DNA from: Megaleporinus macrocephalus
Lineage: Eukaryota > Chordata > Actinopteri > Characiformes > Anostomidae
Direction: 5' to 3'
DNA: 64,000 bases
Assembly (NCBI GenBank): GCA_021613375.1
Contig: CM038717.1
Coordinates: 36,960,199-37,024,198 of the forward strand
Shown: piece after piece, positions 30,905-42,455 of the stretch
Layout: each line of letters opens with the position of its first letter
Position numbering within the stretch: position 1 is the stretch's first letter
Translations under genes and position numbers: made by a program
The notes under the pieces: model-generated
What the model was told of the DNA's origin: nothing
What the model saw: only the letters and a program-made list of their open reading frames with translations
The model's database searches: none

Positions 30905-33015
30905 ATATATATATATATTAGTCAAAAAGGTAGTGATAGATAGATGGATAGATAAATAGACATGTAGATAGATAGATAGACATGTATATAGATAGATAGA
31001 TAGACATGTATGTAGATAGACATGTATGTAGATAGATAGATAGACATGTATGTAGATAGATAGATAGACATGTATGTATGTAGATAGATAGATAGACATG
31101 TATGTATGTAGATAGATAGATAGACATGTATGTATGTAGATAGATAGATAGACATGTATGTATGTAGATAGATAGATAGACATGTATGTATGTAGATAGA
31201 TAGATAGACATGTATGTATGTAGATAGATAGATAGACATGTATGTATGTAGATAGATAGATAGACAGACATGTATGTATGTAGATAGATAGATAGACATG
31301 TATGTATATAGATAGATAGATAGACATGTATGTATGTAGATAGATAGATAGACATGTATGTATGTAGATAGATAGATAGACATATATGTATGTAGATAGA
31401 TAGATAGACATGTATGTATGTAGATAGATAGATAGATAGACATGTATGTATGTATGTAGATAGATAGATAGACATGTATGTATGTATGTATGTAGATAGA
31501 TAGATAGACATGTATGTATGTAGATAGATAGATAGACATGTATGTATGTAGATAGATAGATAGACATGTATGTATGTAGATAGATAGATAGACAGACATG
31601 TATGTATGTAGATAGATAGATAGACATGTATGTATATAGATAGATAGATAGACATGTATGTAGATAGATAGATAGACATGTATGTATGTAGATAGATAGA
31701 TAGACATATATGTATGTAGATAGATAGATAGATAGACATGTATGTATGTAGATAGATAGATAGATAGACATGTATGTATGTAGATAGATAGATAGATAGA
31801 CATGTATGTATGTATGTAGATAGATAGATAGACATGTATGTATGTATGTAGATAGATAGATAGACATGTATGTATGTAGATAGATAGATAGATAGACATG
31901 TATGTATGTAGATAGATAGATAGATAGACATGTATGTAGATAGATAGATAGATAGACATGTATGTATGTAGATAGATAGATAGACATGTATGTATGTAGA
32001 TAGATAGATAGACATGTATGTATGTAGATAGATAGATAGACATGTATGTATGTAGATAGATAGATAGACATGTATGTATGTAGATAGATAGATAGACATG
32101 TATGTATGTAGATAGATAGATAGACATGTATGTATGTAGATAGATAGATAGACATGTATGTATGTAGATAGATAGACAGACATGTATGTATGTAGATAGA
32201 TAGACAGACATGTATGTATGTAGATAGATAGACAGACATGTATGTATGTAGATAGATAGATAGATAGACATGTATGTATGTATGTAGATAGATAGATAGA
32301 CATGTATGTATGTATGTAGATAGATAGATAGACATGTATGTATGTAGATAGATAGATAGATAGATAGACATGTATGTATGTAGATAGATAGATAGATAGA
32401 TAGACATGTATGTAGATAGATAGATAGATAGACATGTATGTATGTAGATAGATAGATAGACATGTATGTATGTAGATAGATAGATAGACATATATGTATG
32501 TAGATAGATAGATAGATAGACATGTATGTATGTAGATAGATAGATAGATAGACATGTATGTATGTAGATAGATAGATAGATAGACATGTATGTATGTATG
32601 TAGATAGATAGATAGACATGTATGTATGTATGTAGATAGATAGATAGACATGTATGTATGTAGATAGATAGATAGATAGACATGTATGTATGTAGATAGA
32701 TAGATAGATAGACATGTATGTATGTAGATAGATAGATAGATAGACATGTATGTAGATAGATAGATAGATAGACATGTATGTATGTAGATAGATAGATAGA
32801 CATGTATGTATGTAGATAGATAGATAGACATGTATGTATGTAGATAGATAGATAGACATGTATGTATGTAGATAGATAGATAGACATGTATGTATGTAGA
32901 TAGATAGATAGACATGTATGTATGTAGATAGATAGATAGACATGTATGTATGTAGATAGATAGACAGACATGTATGTATGTAGATAGATAGACAGACATG
33001 TATGTATGTAGATAG
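30905..33015. repeat. 28-32 bp satellite: (GATA)3-4 GACA (TGTA)2-3
   Basis: About 70-75 units each combine a GATA block and an ACATGTATGTATG block, ending at a TCAAAAAGG module. Length variants (extra GATA or TATG) and rare point variants (GACATATATG near 31380, 31705 and 32488) mark higher-order duplications of about 325 bp. Very long open frames on the minus strand (673 to 1063 codons) result from the repeat lacking stop codons in those phases. Confidence 0.95.
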
Positions 33016-33148
33016 TCAAAAAGGTAGTCATAGATAGATAGACAAAAAGATAATGATAAATTGGTAGATATAGATAGATAGTCAAAAAGGTAGTCATAGA
33101 TAGATAGATGGATAGATAAATAGACATGTATGTAGATAGACATGTATG

Positions 33149-33184
<36 letters not shown>

Positions 33185-33231
33185 CATGTAGATAGATAGA
33201 CATGTATGTAGATAGATACATAGACATGTAT

Positions 33232-33305
<74 letters not shown>

Positions 33306-34034
33306 ATAGATAGATAGATAGATAGTCAAAAAGGTAGTGATAGATAGACAGACATTTAGGTGGATAGATGAACAGACATGTAGATAGATAGATGGATAGA
33401 TAAATAGACATGTATGTAGATAGACGGATGGACGGACGGACGGACAGACGGATAGATAAACAGACAGACAGACGGATAGATAAACAGACAGACAGACGGA
33501 TAGATAAACAGACAGACAGACGGATAGATAAACAGACAGACGGATAGATAAACAAACAGACAGACAGACGGATAGATAAACAAACAGACAGACAGACGGA
33601 TAGATAAACAAACAGACAGACGGATAGATAAACAAACAGACAGACTGACGGATAGATAAACAGACGGATAGATAAACAGAGACAGACGGATAGATAAACA
33701 GACAGACAGACGGATAGATAAACAGACAGACAGACGGATAGATAAACAGACAGACAGACGGATAGATAAACAGACAGACAGACGGATAGATAAACAGACA
33801 GACAGACGGATAGATAAACAGACATTTAGATGGATAGACAAACAGACATTTAGATGGATAGATAAACAGACATTTAGATGGATAGATAAACAGACATTTA
33901 GATGGATAGATAAACAGACATTTAGATGGATAGATAAACAGACATTTAGATGGATAGATAAACAGACATTTAGATGGATAGACATGTAGATGGATGGATA
34001 GATAGATAGATAGACAAAAAGGTAATGATAAATT

Positions 34035-34072
<38 letters not shown>

Positions 34073-34745
34073 CAAAAAGGTAATGATAAATTGATAGATA
34101 AACAGACATTTAGATGGATAGACATGTAGATGGATGGATAGATAGATAGATAGACAAAAAGGTAATGATAAATTGATAGATAGATAGATAGATAGATAGA
34201 TAGACAAAAAGGTAATGATAAATTGATAGATAAACAGACATGTAGGTAGATAGATAGTCAAAAAGGTATAGATGGATAAACAGAAATGTACGTAGACAGA
34301 TGTACGTAGATAGATAGATGGATAGACAAACAGACATTTAGATGGCTAGACATGTAGATAGACAGACATTTAGATGGATAGATGGATAGACAAATGTAAT
34401 GATAAATTGATAGATAAACAGACATGTAGGTAGATAGATAGTTAAAGAGGTATAGATGGATAGATAAACACACATGTACGTAGACAGATGTACGTAGATA
34501 GATAGATAGACAGACATATAGATGGATAGATAAACATACATGTACGTAGATAGATAGATAGGCATAGATAGATATAGATATAAATATAGATAGATAGATA
34601 GATATTTAAAAAGGTAGAGATAGATAGATAGACAAAAATATATATAGATAGTGAAAAAGGTAGAGATAGATGGATAGACAGACATATAGATAGATAGACA
34701 TTTAGATGGATAGATAAACAGACATGTACATAGATAGATAATAAG
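33016..34745. repeat. Mixed GATA/GACA/GACG arrays with (TA)n at 33238-33303
   Basis: 33430-33820 is a 24-28 bp array (GACGGATAGATAAACAGACA plus GACA). 33820-33990 is a 24-bp array (GACATTTAGATGGATAGATA plus AACA). 33990-34745 contains larger duplicated modules around GACAAAAAGGTAATGATAAA. All frames across it are low complexity. Confidence 0.95.
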
Positions 34746-35394
34746 AGAGAACACGTCCTGCAACAAAAAATGTTTGTCTCACACTTTTGGAATGGTGGTA
34801 TCTAGTCCCTCTGGTACCTCTCTCTCTTTCTCTCTCTCCCTCCTTCTTCCCCTCTCTCTCTCTCCCTCTCTCTCTCTCAGTGGTAGAGGTGTCAGGTTTG
34901 GGTGGGTTTTAATCCCCTGTAGATGACAATCAGAGGGAGGTGAGATATTATTAGGTGGACCACATGCTGCTCGACCTCCCTCTCTCTGTTACACACAAAC
35001 ACATACACACAAACACACACAGACACACACACACGTGCGCTGGTGCACGGTGGTAGTGTTTGGTTTATTTACTGCTCCTCACGCTGTGCCACATGAGTCA
35101 TTCTGCAGTCCGTGTCTTTCCCATATCAGGAACTCTGGGCAATTTTTCTCTGTCGGGATTTCATGGAAAACTGAAGGAGAAAAAAAGTCCAGCCTAGTAA
35201 TGATGAGGTCACTTAGCAATAGCATCTGTTTTCTACACTGATAAATAAATAAATAAATAAATGTTGACAAGTGAAATTCTTAAATCTACTCTATAACAAT
35301 CACACAAACAGTGAGTGTGAAAATCAGTTCAGTAGTCAGTAGTTTGATTAATACTGATAGATAGATAGATAGATAGATCCCTAATGGACATGCT
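34746..35394. other. Gene-free; CT-rich and CA-rich tracts
   Basis: A TC-rich tract lies at 34818-34880, a CA-rich tract at 34991-35034, (AAAT)n at 35240-35263 and (GATA)n at 35356-35378. The rest is unique-looking with no coding evidence. Confidence 0.6.
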
Positions 35395-35440
35395 TATTTA
35401 CATTTATAGCATTTATCAGATGCTGTTATCCAGCGACACT
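35395..35440 (+). mobile_element. Teleost dispersed repeat head (ATTTACATTTATAGCATTTA)
   Basis: ATTTATAGCATTTATCAGAT then GCTGTTATCCAGCGACACTTA matches a very widespread fish repeat start ('GCATTTAGCAGACGCTTTTATCCAGAGCGACTTA'). The 37-bp array starts immediately after it, suggesting the repeat seeded the array. Confidence 0.6.
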
Positions 35441-36746
35441 TAGTTTACCTGTACACAGGTAGGTGAAGGGAGTGTTACAGTTTACCTGTACACAGGTAGG
35501 TGAAGGTAGTGTTACAGTTTACCTGTACACAGGTAGGTGAAGGTAGTGTTACAGTTTACCTGTTCACAGGTAAGTGAAGGTAGTGTTAGTTTACCTGTTC
35601 ACAGGTAAGTGAAGGTAGGGTTACAGTTTACCTGTACACAGGTAGGTGAAGGTAGGGTTACAGTTTACCTGTTCACAGGTAGGTGAAGGTAGGGTTACAG
35701 TTTACCTGTACACAGGTAGGTGAAGGTAGTGTTACAGTTTACCTGTACACAGGTAGGTGAAGGTAGTGTTACAGTTTATCTGTACACAGGTAGGTGAAGG
35801 TAGTGTTACAGGTTATCTGTACACAGGTAGGTGAAGGTAGGGTTACAGGTTATCTGTACACAGGTAGGTGAAGGTAGGGTTACAGTTTACCTGTACACAG
35901 GTAGGTGAAGGTAGGGTTACAGTTTACCTGTACACAGGTAGGTGAAGGTAGGGTTACAGTTTATCTGTACACAGGTAGGTGAAGGTAGGGTTACAGTTTA
36001 CCTGTTCACAGGTAGGTGAAGGTAGGGTTACAGTTTACCTGTACACAGGTAGGTGAAGGTAGGGTTACAGTTTACCTGTACACAGGTAGGTGAAGGTAGT
36101 GTTACAGTTTATCTGTACACAGGTAGGTGAAGGTAGTGTTACAGGTTATCTGTACACAGGTAGGTGAAGGTAGGGTTACAGGTTATCTGTACACAGGTAG
36201 GTGAAGGTAGGGTTACAGTTTATCTGTACACAGGTAGGTGAAGGTAGGGTTACAGTTTACCTGTTCACAGGTAGGTGAAGGTAGGGTTACAGTTTACCTG
36301 TACACAGGTAGGTGAAGGTAGGGTTACAGGTTATCTGTACACAGGTAGGTGAAGGTAGGGTTACAGGTTATCTGTACACAGGTAGGTGAAGGTAGGGTTA
36401 CAGTTTACCTGTTCACAGGTAGGTGAAGGTAGTGTTACAGTTTACCTGTACACAGGTAGGTGAAGGTAGTGGTACAGGTTATCTGTACACAGGTAGGTGA
36501 AGGTAGGGTTACAGGTTATCTGTACACAGGTAGGTGAAGGTAGGGTTACAGGTTATCTGTACACAGGTAGGTGAAGGTAGGGTTACAGGTTATCTGTACA
36601 CAGGTAGGTGAAGGTAGTGTTACAGTTTATCTGTACAAAGGTAGTTGAAGGTAGTGTTACAGTTTACCTGTACACAGGTAGGTGAAGGTAGGGTTACAGT
36701 TTACCTGTACACAGGTAGGTGAAGGTAGTGTGTACACAGGTAGGTG
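35441..36746 (+). repeat. 37-bp minisatellite with a palindrome in each unit (about 35 units)
   Basis: Each unit contains TACCTGTACACAGGTA (7-bp arms TACCTGT/ACAGGTA around AC) followed by GGTGAAGGTAGGGTTACAG. Variants are TATCTG for TACCTG, GTTCAC for GTACAC, and AGTGTT for AGGGTT. The variants appear in runs, showing local block duplication. CAGGTA/CAGGTG are E-box-like motifs. Confidence 0.95.
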
Positions 36747-37569
36747 AAACTCCAAATACTTCTGTGAGGTCACCTCCTCTACATGTCAGTGTGACGGAGC
36801 TGACAGTAAAACTTTGTGTTGGCTAAAAGTGTTGCGGTGTCAGAAACAGCAGTAACACGCAGCGGCTCCTCTCTCGGCCTGCGCCGCGGACTGAAAATAC
36901 ATTTGTGCTGTATCTGCTCTTTAAAGAAGCGTCTTAGAGTTATGAATAAGCTATCAAAACTTCAAAGCCCTGCAGAGAGGAGACTCGCACCGGCATTGAT
37001 CAGCATTCTGACGGATTCTTCCGGGGAGTTCCGCATAGTCATAAATCATTAATGGATAATCACGCGGCCGCTAAACAATGAGCGTGGCTGCCATCGATTT
37101 CTGCGTACAAACAAAACGAACGGACGTTTCATCTCTCAGGGCGGAGACGTGCACGCTTATTGAAATTCGTCTGCAGGCCTGAAATGATTTTACTTCTTAA
37201 AATAAAGTTCAGGGCTCGGAGGGCTGGAGAGGGGGATTTACTCCGTCAGGCACTGATGGGACCAACATAAGAAAAGCACGAGGGATTTCTCTGTTGATGG
37301 AAAATACAGGCTTCATGAGCGCCTGTCTAAGGCCTACACCACGGAAAGCTAGCCCCACTTTCTATGTGTGTTTGTGTCTGTATTGTCTCTTGCTGTCCCG
37401 AGTCTAATAATATTACTATTTCAAAGTATTTTGGTATTGTAGAGCTGCAAACAATAATCAATAATTAATATAGTTCAGAAAGTGCTCAAGTACTGACGCT
37501 ATTAAAAACTATGCAGCATTTCTGTTAGTTTGAAGAGAAACAATTATTTATAGAGTTGGTAATCTACAG
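36747..37569. other. Unique CpG-containing island, candidate regulatory element
   Basis: About 36790-37250 is free of repeats and relatively CpG-rich (GCCTGCGCCGCGGACTG, ATCACGCGGCCGC). It contains homeodomain-like ATTA/TAAT sites in CATAAATCATTAATGGATAA. A 78-codon frame (36816-37052) has no recognised domain. It could be a conserved enhancer or an unrecognised exon. Confidence 0.4.
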
Positions 37570-38140
37570 CAAGCAGCTATTCACTGATAACAGGACTCTG
37601 GCTAGCTAGCCACCAAATGCAAGCACTCAGCTAGCTTTGTCACTGTAGTAAACCTCTAGCCAGTAAGCTAGTGACCAGTAAGAAGCACCAAAATAGCTCA
37701 TAAGCGTTAAGAAGCAGCTATCTAACCAGTCACCAGCAGCAACCTTTGATGTAGCTAGTGAGTTGTAACAAGTAGCCAGTTAAGAGATTACCAGTAGCAA
37801 GCATTGAGGTAACTAGAGAGAGGTAGCAAGTAGCTAGCCAATTAGTTACCAGTGGCAAGCATTGAGGTATAGTGAAGGATGGCAATTAGCTAGCCAATTA
37901 GTTACCAGTGGCAAGCATTGAGGTATAGTGAAGAGTGGCAAGTAGCTAGCCAATTAGTTACCAGTGGCAAGCATTGATGTATACTGAAGGGAAGCAAGTA
38001 GCTGGCAAACCATACACCAGTAGCAAGCATTGAGGTAGCCAGTAAGCGCTAGTCAACTTTTGTTTTTTGGGTGCTTGGTGACTAGCAAAACAGTCACCAG
38101 ACCGGCATGCAATTCAGGCTACCTGGCTAGTGATCAAATG
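37570..38140 (+). repeat. Degenerate 56-bp tandem repeat
   Basis: Units containing AGCTAGCCAATTAGTTACCA followed by GTGGCAAGCATTGAGGTATA occur at 37832, 37888 and 37944 (56-bp spacing), with decayed units on both sides. Related TAGCAAGCA/AGCTAGC text continues to about 38790, interrupted by repeat D. Confidence 0.85.
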
Positions 38141-38174
38141 TAAGCACTCAGCTGGTGAATGCAGCTAGACATAT

Positions 38175-38470
38175 AGTCACCATTCCCACTTTTCCTTGTG
38201 GAAACAACCCAGTATTATTTACAGTTTTCATCTAATACCTGCTTTGACTGCTCAGTACTTCATTAAGCTAAATCAAGATTGCTGCTGAAGGAACTGAATA
38301 CATTCATACAATGTCTTCTGCGTTCAGGAGAAATCTGGAACTTTTTCAAACTGGCTCACAAGATATCCACTTCTTTCAAAATAAGATATTCATGTTACTT
38401 TGTGCTTATTTACAGATGTTCTAATGATATAATACACAGATTACTAAAATTAAACAATGAGCTTAGGTAG
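38175..38470 (-). mobile_element. Dispersed repeat 'D', copy 2 (inverted)
   Basis: The reverse complement matches 3408-3720: TCCTTGTGGAAACAACCCAG, CAGTACTTCATTAAGCTAAA, ACATTCATACAATGTCTTCT and AATAAGATATTCATGTTACT. It interrupts the 56-bp repeat region. Confidence 0.9.
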
Positions 38471-39659
38471 ACTTTTGTAGCTAGTGAGGGAGGGAGGCAG
38501 TGAGGTAGAGGCACAACTCATCAGTAGCAGCCACTGAACTCCCCATAAATACCACAACAGACTAGCATAGCTGGTCACCAGCATTTTGTTGTGTTTTGGG
38601 TGCTTGTATATTGACCAAACGTAAGCACTCAGCTAAAGTCAAAGCAGATAGAAGGCTAAATCACCAGTAGCAAGCACTGAAATAGCTGGTGAATGGTAGC
38701 AGGCAGCTAGCTAACCAGTCATCACTAGTAGTGTCAGCTAGCGCTAATCAACTCAGTAGCAGGGTCTCTGCTGTAAATACCACCAGCAAAACTATTTTTC
38801 CAGACATTAGACTTTTTTTTCTCAGCAAACACTTTATTTTTGAAATATTTAAGACGTAATAATACAGTAAGTGGTGGTTCTACATATGTGTTTTGAATGA
38901 TTGTAAATTGGTGTCAATCCAACACCATTCCAGCATACACCATCATTAGCATGCTGTGACAATAAGAAGCCTTTCAGAGCAACACATCATCACTTTCTGA
39001 ACACTAAGTATGGGCCACGTAAGTGTGCTGTGTTTGCTACTGCTGTTGTGTGGCGGGTAGATATGATTGCTTAAGTCATGCTAAAGGCGTCAGAAACACA
39101 ATGTGCTTTGATGTCTTCGGGGGCTACAGTGTGCGAGACAACATGGAAACAGTCAAGGCTGCTCATTTCCCACTGAGCACCTCCCAGTCCGGGGGGAAGG
39201 TGTGTACAAGGGCATTTTCTGACACTGTCTTGATTGCAAATGAATTCACGGAGGTTGTTTTTATGCTGGCGTAGCTGTTTCACAATATTTCACAACACAG
39301 ACAGCACATTTGTTATATATGTTATTAGTTAGAGATTAAAAACTCTGCTGGGAAAATCTGTAAACAAGCACTATTTTTCAGACATCATTCTGAAAGATCG
39401 AAAGGAACAAAATAAGTGACTATGTTAAAATAATAATAATAATAATAATAATAATATTAATGGATTAATATGGCCATAACCTATATATATATCTCATGAC
39501 ATATATACTGAAAGATCGAAGGGAACAGAATAAGTGACTATATTAACCCAATAATAAAACTAATAGTATTAATAATAGGTTATTAATGGATTAATATTGT
39601 CATCACCACTGCATATACATACATATGTGTTTTAGGCATGTAGAGACATTATATTTTAA
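38471..39659. other. Decayed tandem repeat, then unique island
   Basis: 38640-38790 carries decayed 56-bp-type units. 38800-38890 resembles an outer part of repeat D (TCAGCAAACACTTTATTTTT and AATACAGTAAGTGGTGG), also seen at 51050. 39000-39280 looks unique and constrained. An (AAT)n run lies at about 39431-39455. Confidence 0.5.
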
Positions 39660-39826
39660 AACATTTGTTTTTCCAGACAGGAAGCTTTTTCTTTCCAAGC
39701 TTCTCCTTGTGGAAACAACCCAGTATTATTTACAGTTCTCATCTAATACCTGCTTTGACTGCTCAGTACTTCATTAAGCTAAATTAAGATTGCTCCTGAA
39801 GGAACTGAATACATTCATACAATGTC
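39660..39826 (-). mobile_element. Dispersed repeat 'D', copy 3 (inverted, truncated)
   Basis: CAAGCTTCTCCTTGTGGAAA through ACATTCATACAATGTCTGAG is highly similar to copies 1 and 2. It ends at about 39826. Confidence 0.9.
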
Positions 39827-40640
39827 TGAGGAGTCCGCAGCTTTGCTGCATCCTCTACCCTTAAGAGATGTGATGGCTCTCAGCAGACACAGATAACAAA
39901 ACCGCAGTACCGTCCAGATCATATCTGAATGAGGTTTGAAGGATCTGATTGTAATCCAGTCACAATGTGACCTTGGTGGAGGGACACTGGTGCAGATTAT
40001 GAGGTCCTTAAATGAGTACTCGGACATTGTACTGACTGTTTGAGTACACATGACTCCTGTAACTGCATTACTCCACACTGTGTCTGGGATGTGAAGCTTT
40101 GCCTTTGGTGTCATTGCGTGAAATGATACTAAACTATACTCAGGAAAGGAGGATTCCGGTTATCCTGAATGGATGCTGCTTCTTTAGCTACACAGAGAAG
40201 TTTTATAGTTTATAGTGAGTCATATTGTGTTCTAAACCACATCGTCATTGGCCTCTGGCCTCCAGTTCTAAACTAAAGAAGAAGAATCTTCACGGCAGTC
40301 GTGTCCTGGCTGAATTGCTGTGTTCAGGTTATGTGGAAAGTCATGTAAATTGAAAATTTTCTTTTAACTATTTCTTACAATAGGCTGACCTGATTCATTG
40401 TTTTGAGGAAAATACCATAATTTGGATTATGTTGGAAGAGTCCTGATCCAGATAGATGGATAGATTTGCTTTTACTACATTTAAAAGTAAAGGCTGCAGT
40501 GTTTGATTTGGTGTGGAAGTCAGTTTTCTACAGTAAAATAATGTTTTTAGCTATCGTTTAGTTTAATTTGGATACGATTCACGACAATAAGCATTCGCTT
40601 TTATACTGAATGCCTTACAAAACCACTGGACTGTCCATTC
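39827..40640. other. Gene-free sequence
   Basis: The open frame at 39815-40114 (minus) has no recognised domain and overlaps the end of repeat D. Nothing else was recognised. Confidence 0.5.
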
Positions 40641-41062
40641 TAGCTAGAACAGATAGATTAGAGTCCAAGCCACCCTTCAGCTCAAGACACAACCAGAAAC
40701 AATGAACATTAAAAAAGAGTTAAGCATTGCAACAGTTCAATTCTATGTGAATTTTCATTAAGCAGATGCTTAATAATAGATATTACTATTCATTAAATAT
40801 CTATTAAACACATTTTCATGGTTTAAAGGGTTAAACATTGCAAAAGTGAAATTCAATGCATTTCAATAAGTACTTAGATTAGATACAATCACATTTTCAA
40901 CATTAAGCACTAAATTTAATCCTGAACACCACCTTATAAGAACAGATACATCAGTCCAAGCCGACCTTCAGCCAAAGACACAGCCAGAAACAATGAACAT
41001 TAAAGAGTTAAACTTTGCAACAATGCAATTCAATGCATTTCAATAAGTACTTAGATTAGTGC
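40641..41062 (+). repeat. Imperfect direct duplication (~290-bp offset)
   Basis: AGTCCAAGCCACCCTTCAGC, CACAACCAGAAACAATGAAC and the GAGTTAAGCATTGCAA text at 40661-40740 recur at about 40950-41027. A third partial repeat of the 3' text (GCATTTCAATAAGTACTTAG) lies at 40858 and 41034. Confidence 0.8.
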
Positions 41063-41560
41063 TTCACACTAAGAGATGGTCTTCAGCCTGTGTTTTGAAG
41101 GTCGTGAGGGACTCAATAGAAATTCGTTCCACCATCTGGGCTCACAGGACAAAGTGTCTTGATGCTTATCTTCCATTGAGTCTTGATGGATGGCGGGTCA
41201 AGTCGAGCTATATTTAAAGCCCAAAGGGTTCAAGATATGGATCGAGTTTTTGCGTTCACGTTGGTTGAACCGGTCCATTATTGACTTTGTAGGCAAACGT
41301 TAGTTTTTCGGATGCAGGGAGCCAGTGATACGAACGCAGCAGTCCAGTGATATGAGTGAACAGAGGAAGATAGAAGACATGATTTCCAGATCAGTTGCGA
41401 AGGGGCTGAATGCCCACATTGGAAGACAGGAGCGAGTCGTGGTACTCAAGCCTTGAGATGATGAGACACTGAAAAGGCACCTGGGTGGTCCTGCTATAGA
41501 GAAAAGGTCAACTCCTCTGCATGCTGTAAAGGAGAAACCTGTGTGAGCCTCCTTTACCAG
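41063..41560 (+). mobile_element. Teleost-wide dispersed repeat, degenerate
   Basis: AGAGATGGTCTTCAGCCTGT, TCGTTCCACCATCTGGGC, CTTGATGCTTATCTTCC, GGGTCAAGTCGAGCTATATT and CCATTATTGACTTTGTAGGC follow the order of a very common fish dispersed repeat that I recognise, but whose class I cannot state with certainty. No open frame survives. Confidence 0.6.
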
Positions 41561-41999
41561 CTGAAATCAAATCTCAGTCAGAAGACACTGAGTTTTGTTT
41601 CACTGCAGATAGTTAAAGTGGCCCAGATTTAATGGGGGAAACAAATATTATCCCGTGGAGTTTTTGTAGCCTCTGCCTGTATAGCTTGCATTTAATGGCT
41701 GTTTTGTACAAACTCTGCAGTTTCTGTCTTTAAAAAAAACCCAGGGAGAAGAAATTCAGCCAGACGGGTTTATTTCAGAGTCTTCCAGATTCAGAAGTCC
41801 AGAGTTGTTCTGTTGATTTACTTCACATCCGGTGCTATTATTCCCTTTCTCACTCTTTCTTTCCCCATTTCTCTTCCCTCTCACTTTACCTTGTTATACG
41901 AACTAAGTCCAACCAGGATTTAGAAACGTTTGACTGTGATATAATATATTAATACACTTAAAACATTGGCCAAAGTTAGCTCTCAAGTTAGAGTGCAAT
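41561..41999. other. Gene-free sequence
   Basis: No coding frame, tandem repeat or recognised dispersed repeat was seen. Confidence 0.5.
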
Positions 42000-42455
42000 A
42001 TTAAAATTTTGAGATGATCTTGGACAATGGCAGTGTTCTAGTCTGGACAATGTCTGGCATTCTCTGGACCCACTCTTCCATGAGAAAGCCACTCTCAACC
42101 AGATGGGTTTAAATCCATCTCTGCAGATCATGTACACCATACATGCTGATTGTCCTCCTTGGGACGAATGGAATCTTCCAGCAAGACAATGCTGGCCAAG
42201 ATTTACTACCCAGGACTCGAACCCAATTGAGCATCTGTCGTGCTCATCTATGGATCCTTCCTCACGTGCCCTCTAGCAGCTGTGCGATGTGCTACTGTCA
42301 GCATGTCTCCACATACATGTGACAACCTACCAGGACCTTATTGAGCCTCCCAGCCCAGTCTAGCTGCTGTCCGTGCTGCACACTGTGGTCACACTGGATA
42401 TTAGCCGGTGCTTATAATAATGTGTCTCGCCTGTGTAATTAAGAATTTTAATCTA
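42000..42455 (+). mobile_element. Highly degenerate Tc1-like transposon 3' half
   Basis: ATCTTCCAGCAAGACAATGC (FQQDNA, the second catalytic Asp region), CCAATTGAGCATCTGTCG (PIEHL), a CAGGACCTTATTGA stretch and the terminus TAATAATGTGTCTCGCCTGT follow the order of a Tc1 transposase 3' half and its TIR. Many indels are present and no open frame remains. Confidence 0.65.

Noticed and set aside
30918..34109. Minus-strand open frame of over 1000 codons
   Set aside because: It is a direct translation of GATA/GACA/TGTA repeats (Tyr-Leu-Ser-Ile-His runs). All phases without a stop stay open, and no start context, splice signal or domain is present.
27605..36746. CRISPR-like arrays
   Set aside because: Repeats are directly adjacent without unique spacers of constant length, and the host context is clearly eukaryotic.
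36816..37052. 78-codon frame in the CpG-bearing island as a coding exon
   Set aside because: No homologous domain was recognised and no acceptor/donor pair frames it. I keep it only as a conserved-element candidate.
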